A stretch of 64,000 nucleotides of DNA from Sporosarcina pasteurii (GTDB lineage: Bacteria; Bacillota; Bacilli; Bacillales_A; Planococcaceae). The DNA lies in NCBI RefSeq assembly GCF_041295575.1, contig NZ_CP160452.1:1550001-1614000 (forward strand). The letters run 5' to 3'. The notes below the pieces were generated by a model that was given only the letters and a program-made list of their open reading frames with translations, searched no databases and was not told where the DNA came from. The position numbers and the translations under genes are program-made. This document shows, piece by piece, positions 37,592-47,006 of this stretch (positions are counted from its first letter, which is position 1; each line of letters opens with the position of its first letter).

Positions 37592-38764
37592 TTATACTTG
37601 GACAATGTGATCGCTTTTCATGTTTTCAATCGCAGAATTTGCTAATCTACTAATCGTCATATCGTCCATTGGCGGATTATGCAAACCAGCGCGAACATCG
37701 CGATAATAGCGTTGTAACGGATTTCCCCTTGCAAGACTTTTCGCACCAACAACTCTCATCGCTTTGTCGACAACGTCAATTGCAGTATTTGTTACGGTAT
37801 ACTTTGCTACTTCGATATCATTTATAATTAAATCTCTGCGTGTCTCATCATCATAAGCTTCTGCCACGCTGTAAATCAGATGTCTCGCTTGGGTTAATTT
37901 CAAGTCAATTTCTCCTAAATGTTGTTGGACATTCGGTAGCTGACTAATCGGTCCAGTTAAACTGTTCGGAGTATGCTGATTTGCAAAACGGACTGCATAA
38001 TCACGCGCAGCTTGCGCAATTCCTAAGTAACACGCTGGGATATGAAGCATCCATCCACTAAATTTTCCACTCGGATTGTCGGGAAGTTCAACAAGTTGAG
38101 CGTCTTCAACAACGACATTTTCAAGCACCAAATCATGACTACCTGTTCCTCTCATTGCTATCACATCCCATGTTTCATCAATCGATAAACCATCTAAGTC
38201 TTTATGTAGAAGAAAAAAACCGATTCTTTGTTTTTCTTCGATCCATGCTGACGTTAGAAAATAGGTCAATACTGGCGATGCTGTTGTGAACGATTTGCGT
38301 CCATTAATGACCCATGAACCATCTTTTTTCACTGCACTCGTTCCAGGACGTCCTCCTCTTGCTGGGCTTCCTGTAATTGCTTCACTTACAGATCGATTAA
38401 CTAATGCACCATTCACTACTTCTTTAGCAAAACAATTGAGCGCTTCTTCCTTCCATAACTTCTTCTCAAACACATCTCCAATCACCCCTAAATTCCAACC
38501 AATTGAAAGACCTGTGTTTCCATCAAAACTGGCAATTGTCTCTTGCAAAAGGACCATATCATATACTTTTAAACCTGCCCCACCATATACTTCTGGCAAC
38601 GTAATACGCTGATAGCCCAAGTCCACAAGCGCTTGTATATTATTCTTTGGAAAGATTGCCAACTCATCTGTCCTTGCTGCATTTTCCTTAAATTTTGTTT
38701 CTAGTTTAGACACTTTTTGCAACCAATCCTTTTGACGCTCGTTTTTTACAAATAGACTAATCAT
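37592..38764 (-). CDS. Acyl-CoA dehydrogenase-like flavoprotein (YdbM type)
   Basis: About 390 aa from the ATG at 38764 with GGAGGG 6 nt upstream. Acyl-CoA dehydrogenase fold: FPKNNIQALVDLGYQRITLP, the FAD region GRKSFTTASPVLTYFLTSAW, and the C-terminal helix MRVVGAKSLARGNPLQRYYR. It resembles YdbM of B. subtilis, a member of the CymR sulfur regulon, and sits directly upstream of a cystine-type transporter. A role in oxidising a sulfur compound or thioester is inference. The usual catalytic Glu could not be confirmed by eye. Confidence 0.8.
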   Translation of the reverse strand: MISLFVKNERQKDWLQKVSKLETKFKENAARTDELAIFPKNNIQALVDLGYQRITLPEVYGGAGLKVYDMVLLQETIASFDGNTGLSIGWNLGVIGDVFEKKLWKEEALNCFAKEVVNGALVNRSVSEAITGSPARGGRPGTSAVKKDGSWVINGRKSFTTASPVLTYFLTSAWIEEKQRIGFFLLHKDLDGLSIDETWDVIAMRGTGSHDLVLENVVVEDAQLVELPDNPSGKFSGWMLHIPACYLGIAQAARDYAVRFANQHTPNSLTGPISQLPNVQQHLGEIDLKLTQARHLIYSVAEAYDDETRRDLIINDIEVAKYTVTNTAIDVVDKAMRVVGAKSLARGNPLQRYYRDVRAGLHNPPMDDMTISRLANSAIENMKSDHIVQV

Positions 38765-39115
38765 GACCATCCCTCCATATTATGTTGAATTAACATTATC
38801 CTTATAGTATGTATTGAATCCCTATAAGTTTACTAAGAATTAAAGTAATCGTATCCATCTTTAATTAATCTGTCAAGACATTTTCAGAATTTAGTAACTT
38901 TGTCACTGATGGTTCAAATGAGTGATGTGGTTATTCGTTTGACAACTATTTGTAAAAAACACGTAACCGATGTGAAGTTTACTGGTTTTCATAGGAGATT
39001 TGCATTAAACATGAAGATGGTTAAAGTAATTAAAAACAGAAAAAAGCGAAGGAAATGATACGCTTTCCTTCGCTGTTTTTTATATTGTTGCCTCTCCATA
39101 ATTGGAATTCTTTAT
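38765..39115. other. Intergenic region between the flavoprotein gene and gcvPB
   Basis: 351 nt. It contains the gcvPB terminator at its right end. A short frame at 38920-39058 has no ribosome binding site. TTGACA at 38939-38944 has no matching -10. A weak resemblance to a CymR site (ATAGGGATT on the minus strand near 38830) was noted but not called. Otherwise nothing identified. Confidence 0.5.
39045..39074 (-). terminator. Terminator after gcvPB
   Basis: Arms AGCGAAGGAAA / TTTCCTTCGCT with outer CAG/CTG and T-rich sequence on the minus strand. It ends the glycine cleavage operon. Confidence 0.85.
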
Positions 39116-40576
39116 TTAAGCTTTCGTATAACGGAGCACTGGATTTCTAGCCGCTCTCGTTTCATCGAGGCGACTAACAACTGTTGTATGCGGCGCTGTT
39201 TGAACGATTTCTGGGTTCTCTTCAACTTCCTTTGCAATTTGAATCATCGCATCGATAAATGCATCTAACGTTTCTTTTGATTCTGTTTCCGTTGGCTCAA
39301 TCATCATACCTTCCTCAACATTAAGTGGGAAGTAGATTGTTGGGGGATGATATCCAAAATCGAGCAGTCGTTTTGCCATATCCAACGTACGAACGCCTAA
39401 TTGCTTTTGACGGCGACCTGAAAGAACAAACTCATGTTTACAATGCTGTGTATACGGTAAATCGAAATAAGGTTCTAATTTACGCATCATATAGTTTGCG
39501 TTTAGAACAGCATTTTCTGTTACTGCTTTTAAGCCATCTGGACCCATTGAACGAATATACGTATATGCACGTACGTTGATGCCAAAATTCCCGTAAAATG
39601 GCTTCACTCGTCCAATTGATTGAGGACGATTGTATTCAAATGTATACACATCGTCTTTTTTCACTAAGACTGGTTTCGGTAAGAATGGTGCTAAATCCTT
39701 ATGCACGCCTACTGGACCTGAACCTGGCCCCCCACCACCATGTGGACCTGTGAATGTCTTGTGCAAGTTTAAGTGAACCGCGTCAAAGCCCATATCGCCA
39801 GGACGTGCTTTCGACATAACCGCGTTTAAGTTAGCACCGTCATAGTACAACTTACCGCCAACGCCGTGCACAATTTTTGCCATTTCAACGATGTCTTCTT
39901 CGAATAAACCTAACGTGTTTGGATTTGTCAGCATCAGTGCAGCTGTATCATCTCCTACAACACTTTTTAAGTCCTCTAAGTCAACGAGACCTTTTTCATT
40001 TGTTTTAACCGTCACTGTATCGTAACCTGCAACTGTTGCGGAAGCTGGGTTAGTTCCGTGCGCGGAGTCAGGTACAATTACTTTTGTACGATGGTGGTCA
40101 CCATTTGATTCGTGAAATGCGCGAATCATCATCAATGCAGTCCATTCTCCGTGCGCACCTGCAGCCGGTTGAAGTGTGATTTCATCCATGCCTGTAATTT
40201 CGACTAAATGTTCTTGCAAGTCATACATAAGTGCCATTGCACCTTGTACTGTTGACTCGTCTTGAAGTGGATGAATATTTGCAAATCCTGGGAAACGTGC
40301 AACTGCTTCATTTATTTTAGGGTTATACTTCATCGTACAAGAGCCAAGTGGATAAAACCCAGAGTCGATACCGTGGTTACGTTTCGATAATGCAGTATAG
40401 TGACGCATAATATCTAGCTCGGACACTTCCGGCAGTTCCGCTGGTTCTTCACGTTTGAAACCCGCTGGCAATAAGTCATCAAGATCAAGTTCTGGTACAT
40501 CAAGTTCTGGCAAGCTGTAGCCGACACGACCTTCTTTGGTCACTTCGAAAATTAATGATTGTTCTTCCTTAAGCAT
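39116..40576 (-). CDS. gcvPB: Glycine dehydrogenase (decarboxylating) subunit 2
   Basis: About 486 aa from the ATG at 40576 (GGAGG 6 nt upstream), overlapping gcvPA by 8 nt. The PLP lysine lies in [25 protein letters not shown]-like [16 protein letters not shown] and the C-terminal [11 protein letters not shown] fit the family. With GcvPA it forms the P-protein that decarboxylates glycine and passes aminomethyl to lipoyl-GcvH. Confidence 0.97.
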   Translation of the reverse strand: MLKEEQSLIFEVTKEGRVGYSLPELDVPELDLDDLLPAGFKREEPAELPEVSELDIMRHYTALSKRNHGIDSGFYPLGSCTMKYNPKINEAVARFPGFANIHPLQDESTVQGAMALMYDLQEHLVEITGMDEITLQPAAGAHGEWTALMMIRAFHESNGDHHRTKVIVPDSAHGTNPASATVAGYDTVTVKTNEKGLVDLEDLKSVVGDDTAALMLTNPNTLGLFEEDIVEMAKIVHGVGGKLYYDGANLNAVMSKARPGDMGFDAVHLNLHKTFTGPHGGGGPGSGPVGVHKDLAPFLPKPVLVKKDDVYTFEYNRPQSIGRVKPFYGNFGINVRAYTYIRSMGPDGLKAVTENAVLNANYMMRKLEPYFDLPYTQHCKHEFVLSGRRQKQLGVRTLDMAKRLLDFGYHPPTIYFPLNVEEGMMIEPTETESKETLDAFIDAMIQIAKEVEENPEIVQTAPHTTVVSRLDETRAARNPVLRYTKA

Positions 40577-41936
40577 TGAGGGCCTCCGTTTCTCGCACAC
40601 AAGCAACCGTATGTTGAACAAGTGCATCGATTTCTTCTTTTGTACGTTGTTCCGTAACTGCGATCAGTGCATGGTTTTTTAATTCCTCAAATTTTAACCC
40701 AAGATCATAACCACCGATAATATCTTGGTTAAATAAATAATCATTCACTTGTTTCACTGGTACTTCCAAATCAACCACAATTTCGTTAAAGTGCGCTTGA
40801 TTAAAAACCACTTTGAAGCCAGCCGTTTCAAATGCATCTTTCGCATATCTTGTTTTTACGATGTTCTGGTAAGCAATTTCTTGGGTACCTACTTTACCTA
40901 GCGCTGTCATCGCAACGGAAGCAGCAAGTGCATTTAATGCTTGGTTTGAACAAATGTTAGATGTAGCTTTATCTCGACGAATATGTTGCTCACGTGCTTG
41001 TAGCGTCAGTACATAACCGCGTTTACCTTCTTCGTCTACAGTTTCACCAACTAGACGTCCCGGTAATTTACGCATTAGCTTTTTCGTTACAGCAAAATAT
41101 CCACAGTGAGGTCCACCAAATGATTCCGGTATTCCGAAAGGTTGTGCGTCCCCTACGGTAATATCCGCCCCTAGTTTTCCTGGAGGTGTGAGTACGCCCA
41201 GTGCAAGTGGATTTGATGAGACAACTAACAAGCCTTTAGATCCATGAGCAATCTCACCAATTTTTTGAATGTCTTCAATTTGTCCAAAGAAGTTAGGATA
41301 TTGAACGAGAACCGCCGCTGTTGAATCATCCATTAGTTCCTCTAACTTTTCAAGATCCGTAACCCCGTCTCTTTGTGGAATTGTCACCACTTCTACTGAT
41401 TGACCAGTCGCATAAGATAAAACGACGTCACGCGATTCAGGATGAACTGTTTCAGAAACTAGGATTTTCTTTCTACGCGTGTGACCAGCTGCTAACGTAC
41501 CTGCTTCAGCTAACGCTGTTCCTCCGTCATACATGGAAGAGTTTGCGATCTCCATGCCAGTTAATTCACAAATCATTGTTTGATATTCAAAGATTGCTTG
41601 TAATTCTCCTTGAGAAATTTCAGGTTGATACGGTGTATACGCTGTATAAAACTCCGAACGAGAAATGACATGGTCAACGATAATCGGTTTATAATGGTCG
41701 TAAACGCCAGCGCCTAAAAAGGATGCATAACGACCGGCATCTGCGTTTTGAGCTGCAAGTTTCGCCAATTCTTTTGTTAATGAAGATTCAGACTTCGCTT
41801 TTTTTATGTTGTATTCGCCTTTAAAGCGGACTTCTTCTGGAATCGCTTCGAATAATTCTTCCACCGAAGAAATTCCGATGACGTCCATCATTTCTTGACG
41901 ATCTGTTTCCGTCATTGGTATATAACGATGCTTCAT
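40569..41936 (-). CDS. gcvPA: Glycine dehydrogenase (decarboxylating) subunit 1
   Basis: Protein of 455 aa starting [20 protein letters not shown], the typical GcvPA N-terminus. [20 protein letters not shown] and [20 protein letters not shown] are the conserved regions. It is the partner of GcvPB in the split P-protein found in Firmicutes. Confidence 0.97.
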   Translation of the reverse strand: MKHRYIPMTETDRQEMMDVIGISSVEELFEAIPEEVRFKGEYNIKKAKSESSLTKELAKLAAQNADAGRYASFLGAGVYDHYKPIIVDHVISRSEFYTAYTPYQPEISQGELQAIFEYQTMICELTGMEIANSSMYDGGTALAEAGTLAAGHTRRKKILVSETVHPESRDVVLSYATGQSVEVVTIPQRDGVTDLEKLEELMDDSTAAVLVQYPNFFGQIEDIQKIGEIAHGSKGLLVVSSNPLALGVLTPPGKLGADITVGDAQPFGIPESFGGPHCGYFAVTKKLMRKLPGRLVGETVDEEGKRGYVLTLQAREQHIRRDKATSNICSNQALNALAASVAMTALGKVGTQEIAYQNIVKTRYAKDAFETAGFKVVFNQAHFNEIVVDLEVPVKQVNDYLFNQDIIGGYDLGLKFEELKNHALIAVTEQRTKEEIDALVQHTVACVRETEALNA

Positions 41937-41993
41937 GTTTTCTAATCCCCTTTATATGATTAATTATCAAAACAAGATATCTGCTAAATCTTT

Positions 41994-43091
41994 TTAACGT
42001 TTATAGAATGGCGTTTTAACAATGACAGCTTTCAGTTGTCTTTTTCGCACTTGAACGATCACTTCTGTACCTTCTGTCGCATACTCCGATTTCAAAAGTG
42101 CAAAACCAATATTTTTATTTAAAGTAGGCGACTGTGTACCTGTTGTCACTTCTCCAATTGCTTCGTTATTCAAGAACACTTGATAGCCAGTACGTGGAAT
42201 GCCTTTGTCGATCATTTCAATCCCGACAAGTTTACGAAGTACGCCATTTTCTTTTTGTTCGCGAAGCGCTTCTTTTCCAATGAAATCTTCTTTTTTATTT
42301 AATTTCACAACAAAACCAAGTCCAGCTTCAAGCGGTGTGATTTCCTCTGAAAGTTCTTGCCCGTATAAAGGTAGTCCCGCCTCAAAACGAAGTGTATCAC
42401 GTGCCCCAAGTCCTGCAGGCACAAGCCCTTCATTTTCACCTGCCATTAAGATTGCTTCCCATAGTACGACGATAGATGTTGGTGAAGCATATAGTTCAAA
42501 ACCATCTTCGCCCGTATAGCCTGTACGAGAAATCAGTACTTTTTGACCACAAATTTCAACATCTTCTTTAAATCTAAAGAACTTAATTTCATTAAGTGGC
42601 TCAGTTGTTAATGATTGGAGAATCGCTTCAGCACGTGGCCCTTGTAAAGCGAGTAATGCATAATCGGATGATTGATCTTCGATTACAACATCCTCAGTTA
42701 TGTGATCATTCATCCAGTCAAGATCTTTTTCAAGGTTGGAAGCATTGACGACGAGTAAGTAATTATCTTCATCTCGTTTATAGATTAAAAGATCATCAAC
42801 CGTCCCACCATTTTCATAACACATTGCTGTATATTGGGCTTGACCGATATTCAGTTTTGACACATCATTTGTCATCATTTTCTGTAAATAAGGCAAAGAA
42901 CCTTTTCCAGTGACAAGAATCTCCCCCATATGTGATACATCAAACAATCCAGCTCTTGTTCTAACCGCCTCGTGCTCAGCTTTAATACTAGTAAACTGAA
43001 CAGGCAAATCCCAACCGCCGAAGTCAATTGTTTTTCCACCGTGTTTTGCGTATTGTTCAAATAAAACTGTCCGCTTTAACGTTTTCGTCAA
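41994..43091 (-). CDS. gcvT: Aminomethyltransferase (glycine cleavage T protein)
   Basis: About 365 aa from a TTG at 43091 following AGGAGGAAGAG; the upstream frame extension has no family support. [23 protein letters not shown] and [20 protein letters not shown] are the folate-binding T-protein motifs. It transfers the one-carbon unit to THF. First gene of the operon behind the glycine riboswitch. Confidence 0.97.
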   Translation of the reverse strand: MTKTLKRTVLFEQYAKHGGKTIDFGGWDLPVQFTSIKAEHEAVRTRAGLFDVSHMGEILVTGKGSLPYLQKMMTNDVSKLNIGQAQYTAMCYENGGTVDDLLIYKRDEDNYLLVVNASNLEKDLDWMNDHITEDVVIEDQSSDYALLALQGPRAEAILQSLTTEPLNEIKFFRFKEDVEICGQKVLISRTGYTGEDGFELYASPTSIVVLWEAILMAGENEGLVPAGLGARDTLRFEAGLPLYGQELSEEITPLEAGLGFVVKLNKKEDFIGKEALREQKENGVLRKLVGIEMIDKGIPRTGYQVFLNNEAIGEVTTGTQSPTLNKNIGFALLKSEYATEGTEVIVQVRKRQLKAVIVKTPFYKR

Positions 43092-43261
43092 TATTTCTCT
43101 TCCTCCTATCATATAACTACTTACCACAATTTCGTTTTCGTCTGTTACAAATTCTCATTAACTTTTCACATGATTTTTACTCATTAAATCCAAATGAAAA
43201 CTGAATAATTCAAGAGCATCACCAAGCGATTAGAATGCATTCACTAAAATTCAGGAGCATA

Positions 43262-43467
43262 AAAAATAGACAAAGATTCCCTATTCGAAAAAGCGTTAAG
43301 GAACCTCTGTCTTTTTACCTGAAAGTTTGACCTTGCGGCTTTCCTCGTTGGTGGTTGGTTTATCCAACACTCTCCAGAGATGCGTCATGTAAGAGTCTTT
43401 TTGCCTGAGAGATTCATGATAAATTCACTTGCTCCTTCGGCGACGCAGCTGCGTTCTCTCCTCATAC
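43262..43467 (-). ncRNA. Tandem glycine riboswitch with terminator upstream of gcvT
   Basis: Read on the minus strand, aptamer 1 has GAGAACGCAG, CGCCGAAGGAGCAA and TCTCAGGCAAAAAGACTC; aptamer 2 has TGGAGAGTG, GAAAGCCGCAAGGTCAAAC and TTTCAGGTAAAAAGACAGAG. Both carry the glycine-aptamer consensus and are separated by a few bases. The end of aptamer 2 overlaps the left arm of an intrinsic terminator (43312-43268, followed by TTTTTT). Glycine binding should prevent that hairpin and switch the operon on. Confidence 0.95.
43268..43312 (-). terminator. Regulatory terminator of the glycine riboswitch
   Basis: AGACAGAGGTTCC pairs with GGGAATCTTTGTCT and is followed by TTTTTT on the minus strand. AGACAGAGG is shared with the 3' end of aptamer 2, the expected competition for a transcriptional ON switch. 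Confidence 0.85.
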
Positions 43468-43727
43468 AATCACTCGCAATTATTCTGTTGTTTTCTAATA
43501 ATGAAAAAATAGCAACCTTTCATGTCACATCTTAACATTTGTTTTATGAAAGCGCAATAGTTTTATAGAAACAAACACTTTCACGAACATTGTTAAATTA
43601 ATCACAGACATAGTTCGTGTTTATGTTCATTGTTTAATTTTTTCATTAAATCTGGATAATGTTACAAAAAATAGGAACGAATGTTTAATCCGCCCCTACT
43701 TTTGTCTTATAGTCATATATGGTTGTT
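43468..43727. other. Intergenic region between the glycine riboswitch and aroK
   Basis: 260 nt of AT-rich sequence that must carry the gcv promoter; no -35/-10 pair stands out. It also holds an inverted repeat CACGAAC (about 43581) / GTTCGTG (about 43614) of unknown meaning. Confidence 0.4.
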
Positions 43728-44243
43728 TTAGTCATCGCCTCGCAAACGATTCATTTGGAAGACGATATATGTTGTTATGTCAAGCAACGATCGGCGTTCA
43801 GTCTCTACTTTAAAATGACCCGCTCTTAAATAATATGGTTTACGATCATAATATAATTTCTCAAGTTCCGTCTTAGAGGACCGTTGTACAATCGGTCGAT
43901 TTTTATCGGTTGCGATTCTTCGCCAAATATCTCGAAAAGGAGCATTCAAGAAAAACACAAGACCTGTTCTCCTCATAATTTCCCGATTTTCTTTACGCAT
44001 TGCGACGCCACCACCGGTTGCTATAATACAATATTCATCTCGAAAGTTTCTTAAAAACTCCGTCTCCAACTCTCGGAAATACGCCTCTCCGTATAGTTCG
44101 AATATTCGCGGAATTGACATACCCATCTTTCGCTCAATTTCTGTATCCATATCATAAAACGGTAATTTAGTAGCAAAGCTTAACCTTTTACCAATTGCAC
44201 TTTTTCCAGACCCCATATATCCAACTAAATATACCCTTTTCAC
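43728..44243 (-). CDS. aroK: Shikimate kinase
   Basis: About 171 aa. Walker A GYMGSGKSAIG, DMDTEIERKMGMSI (shikimate-binding Asp), and IATGGGVAMRKENR. The last part of the family pattern reads KNRPIVQ. GTG at 44243 is best spaced from AGGTGA; ATG at 44249 is possible. It follows comGG by about 30 nt and may be read through from the comG operon. Confidence 0.93.
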   Translation of the reverse strand: MKRVYLVGYMGSGKSAIGKRLSFATKLPFYDMDTEIERKMGMSIPRIFELYGEAYFRELETEFLRNFRDEYCIIATGGGVAMRKENREIMRRTGLVFFLNAPFRDIWRRIATDKNRPIVQRSSKTELEKLYYDRKPYYLRAGHFKVETERRSLLDITTYIVFQMNRLRGDD

Positions 44244-44273
44244 ACTCATCACCTACAATTCAACACATTTATT

Positions 44274-44486
44274 TTATTCGCCCGAACGTCTCATTAATTC
44301 TATCGTTCTTTTTTCATAATACACTTCTAACGAATTAAGATTGCTATATAAACTATCATGCCACATAACTATAGAAAAAAGAAAGAGACTTACAAAAAAT
44401 AATAAAATAAGTGTTGCAGCGAATGTGATTCCCCGCTCATTGTGAATAATCCCCAATTGTAAAATTGCGCTCCTTTCGAGTTCCAT
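44274..44486 (-). CDS. comGG: ComGG-like minor competence pseudopilin component
   Basis: 70 aa reading frame overlapping the end of comGF by 50 nt; the true start is uncertain because AAAGGAG lies inside the frame and could serve a TTG at 44456. HNERGITFAATLILLFFVSL looks like a degenerate prepilin signal and helix. Only position and this helix support the name; the protein is shorter than B. subtilis ComGG (124 aa). Confidence 0.6.
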   Translation of the reverse strand: MELERSAILQLGIIHNERGITFAATLILLFFVSLFLFSIVMWHDSLYSNLNSLEVYYEKRTIELMRRSGE

Positions 44487-44886
44487 CTTGCATCGTCACA
44501 TTGACTACTAGCGTGGGATGTTGTAAAGAAAATTGGGCTGATGAAACATGGGTTAAAAAAGGAACATGTCCAAGTCCGTCAATGGATTTCCGAATGACAT
44601 GGTTTCTTTGTTCGATTGCAATTAGTCCCCTATCCGTCCGAAAACGAACCCCTTCGCCATTATGATAAACCTCAAATGAATGAAGGTGCGTTAATTCAGC
44701 TTGAAAATCAGCAGCAAACATTTCCCAAGCGGTAGCGGAATGCTCTGTATACTGGCGTTCAATTGGACCTTTCCAATAAAAAAACAATAGAAACAATTGT
44801 GCAAACAAAGCGAAAATCATTACTTGAAGAATACATTCCAGAAGCGTATAACCTTCTTGACTCGCTAAGCGTCGAATTCGATGCAT
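44437..44886 (-). CDS. comGF: Competence protein ComGF
   Basis: Protein of 149 aa. The pilin-like N-terminus SQEGYTLLECILQVMIFALF and the C-terminal VRFRTDRGLIAIEQRNHVIR and GLGHVPFLTHV match ComGF. It overlaps comGE by 22 nt. Minor pseudopilin of the DNA-uptake apparatus. Confidence 0.85.
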   Translation of the reverse strand: MHRIRRLASQEGYTLLECILQVMIFALFAQLFLLFFYWKGPIERQYTEHSATAWEMFAADFQAELTHLHSFEVYHNGEGVRFRTDRGLIAIEQRNHVIRKSIDGLGHVPFLTHVSSAQFSLQHPTLVVNVTMQDGTRKERNFTIGDYSQ

Positions 44887-45170
44887 TTTGTTAACACCTC
44901 ATGATCGAGTCGATACGATACACATATCGCATTACTAGTTACTTGCCAATTGTAGTTTATCTCATCCACTGTTCGGGATCCTTCTACTTGACGATACGCC
45001 TGATATGCAATTGCGCCTTGGTAAGCTGTTTCAGCAGCGTGCATAGATAATTTCTTTTTTTGCATAGTGATTGTCATCTGTGTGGCGACTGGCAAAAGTG
45101 TTCCAAATATGATGGAAAGTATTGTGATCGTGAGAATTGCTTCTGGCCAAGAGTATCCCTTCTGATTCAC
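44865..45170 (-). CDS. comGE: ComGE-like minor pseudopilin
   Basis: Protein of 101 aa from a GTG at 45170. The N-terminus NQKGYSWPEAILTITILSII carries a prepilin-type cleavage motif (G before hydrophobic helix, Glu at +5). Two cysteines lie near the C-terminus. It is nested for 140 nt in the frame of comGD. Confidence 0.75.
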   Translation of the reverse strand: MNQKGYSWPEAILTITILSIIFGTLLPVATQMTITMQKKKLSMHAAETAYQGAIAYQAYRQVEGSRTVDEINYNWQVTSNAICVSYRLDHEVLTKCIEFDA

Positions 45171-45642
45171 TAATAATCATCCTTCCCCGTTGAAATTGAA
45201 ATGTGATTGCCGTTCTACCAGTTTTGCCTACAATTGTTAACACGCCGGAATACACAATATTGCCATTTCCATGAAATTCCACGGTTTTTAATGCACTTGA
45301 ACTTGATACGTGCATCCCTTCAGGTAATAATTTTCTTGACAACTCTTTTTTACCAGGGACGGCAGCCACATACATTGTTTGCGTTCCTGAACTTTGGAAA
45401 CTTAATCGCGTATATTCGTTATATGCCATCGAGTAACTTTGCAAGCTGTAAATCGTCGCTATAATTGAATCGATTGCATCTTCTTCTGATGCCATTCGGA
45501 ACCATTTATTGCCCATCGGCAAAATCATTACTGTCAACAAAATAACTATGGATAACACAAAAGTCATTTCAATTAATGTAAATCCCCTTTCTGTCTTCGT
45601 TCTTTTTACGTATAGTTGTGCTTGACATTTAACTCCCACCAT
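45031..45642 (-). CDS. comGD: Competence pseudopilin ComGD with C-terminal extension
   Basis: Protein of 203 aa. Prepilin motif ERGFTLIEMTFVLSIVILLT at about residue 18; the middle (EEDAIDSIIATIYSLQSYSM) resembles ComGD. The family usually ends near residue 145-155; here the frame stays open to 45031, giving about 45 extra residues rich in His, Asn and Asp that overlap comGE. Confidence 0.82.
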   Translation of the reverse strand: MVGVKCQAQLYVKRTKTERGFTLIEMTFVLSIVILLTVMILPMGNKWFRMASEEDAIDSIIATIYSLQSYSMAYNEYTRLSFQSSGTQTMYVAAVPGKKELSRKLLPEGMHVSSSSALKTVEFHGNGNIVYSGVLTIVGKTGRTAITFQFQRGRMIISESEGILLARSNSHDHNTFHHIWNTFASRHTDDNHYAKKEIIYARC

Positions 45643-45943
45643 TTTTACTTACTTTTCCATTCGTAATCTTTAAATCTGTTCCATCTGGACACTCGGGTAT
45701 TCCCTCAAAATACTCAGTATCAGCTAAAACTGCTAAATCGGTTGGATATTGGTGTGTGTCCATTTTATAAGCCTCAACTTGACCTTGAACCATAGATATA
45801 TATGCGTCGCAACCTTTCTCATCAATTTTTTGCGAGTGCTTCGTAACGTTTGGAATCGCAATTAGGATCAATACCGAAATAATTAATAAAACAATCATCA
45901 TCTCGATTAAAGAGAAACCCCTTTGATTCAATATTTTTCTCAT
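45629..45943 (-). CDS. comGC: Major competence pseudopilin ComGC
   Basis: 104 aa from the ATG at 45943, 9 nt after AAAGG. Prepilin peptidase site NQRG|FSLIEMMIVLLIIS, and the two conserved cysteines in GCDAY and PECPDG that form the intramolecular disulfide. It builds the transformation pseudopilus. Confidence 0.95.
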   Translation of the reverse strand: MRKILNQRGFSLIEMMIVLLIISVLILIAIPNVTKHSQKIDEKGCDAYISMVQGQVEAYKMDTHQYPTDLAVLADTEYFEGIPECPDGTDLKITNGKVSKNGGS

Positions 45944-45956
45944 AAACTTCATCCTT

Positions 45957-47006
45957 TCAAAATGTATCTAACATATTATAGATAGGTAATAACAAAGCAA
46001 CGTAAGCAGCTAATATGCAAACCGCTATCAGACTAAACAACACAGGTTGAAGAAGCGCTAGTCCTTTTGACATTTTTCGATGTAAGGATTCTTCTAGATG
46101 TGCACTATAAATGAGCAATTCCTTTGCTAAGTGACCACTCGCTTCGCCATGTTTTGCAAACGACGAAAATTCTTTGGTTAATCCATCAACTAATGCAATC
46201 GCTGCATGAAACGGTTCCCCAAATATCAAATACCCTTTCACATTTCTAGCAATTTCCCCCAATACTGGATCTACGTTTTGTTGGATCAGTACGTCCAATG
46301 CATCTTGTATTGAAACGCCAGACTCCAATAAGCTTCCTAGTTCCCTCGCAAATTGTTTAGATTTCCACTGAAAAATCCAATGACGTATAATGGGAATCTT
46401 CTGGATGAACTTTATTTTATTTTTGGGTAATTGTTTACGATAATAAAATAATGCCCCCATTAGTGAGGCAGCCATAATCATCATCATGCCGAAAATCATA
46501 TCAGGTAGTAGGGATACTATTTTAGGAAGCAAGGCGCTCACTGTAGAGATGTCTCCTTGCCGTGAACGTGACAACGCTTCCATATTCGGCAAAAAGAAAT
46601 TACGAAAACCCATTAGCAGTGCAGCTATAAAAACAAATAGCGTTAAGGGATACGCTAGTAGATTTCTTAGTCTCTTTTTTGCTTCTTCAACTTTATCCAG
46701 TTGTTTAGAAAGCGCTAGTAACACCCCCGCTAATTGACCATTCTTCTCGGCTATAATCACCGATAATAATAGCGTGTCTGAAAAACCAAACTTCCCTAAA
46801 ATTGCAGATACCCCTAACCCTTTTCTAAAAGCCTCTTCAATCTGTCCAATGACAGCTTCATAAGCCAATGTATGATGCGGTAGTATCAAATTAATGGCAT
46901 CCGAAAATATATAGCCTTCATCCAATAACTCGGCAATTCGGGCTAAGAAAACGGGTTTATCTGAAATTGGTATGATTTTCTGTTTAACAACATGGCTATT
47001 TTTCAT
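45957..47006 (-). CDS. comGB: Competence type II secretion inner-membrane protein ComGB
   Basis: Protein of 349 aa, GspF family. Two GspF domains (about 20-140 and 215-335) with LLDEGYIFSDAI, LESGVSIQDALDVL and FAKHGEASGHLAKEL, and three membrane helices. Overlaps comGA by 11 nt. It is the membrane platform for pseudopilus assembly. Confidence 0.93.
   Translation of the reverse strand: MKNSHVVKQKIIPISDKPVFLARIAELLDEGYIFSDAINLILPHHTLAYEAVIGQIEEAFRKGLGVSAILGKFGFSDTLLLSVIIAEKNGQLAGVLLALSKQLDKVEEAKKRLRNLLAYPLTLFVFIAALLMGFRNFFLPNMEALSRSRQGDISTVSALLPKIVSLLPDMIFGMMMIMAASLMGALFYYRKQLPKNKIKFIQKIPIIRHWIFQWKSKQFARELGSLLESGVSIQDALDVLIQQNVDPVLGEIARNVKGYLIFGEPFHAAIALVDGLTKEFSSFAKHGEASGHLAKELLIYSAHLEESLHRKMSKGLALLQPVLFSLIAVCILAAYVALLLPIYNMLDTF

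Noticed and set aside
38920..39058. 46-codon open frame on plus strand
   Set aside because: No ribosome binding site, no family match, overlaps the gcvPB terminator.
43560..43640. LexA-like or other operator (CGAAC / GTTCG repeats) near aroK
   Set aside because: Spacing of 26 nt does not fit LexA and no SOS gene is adjacent.
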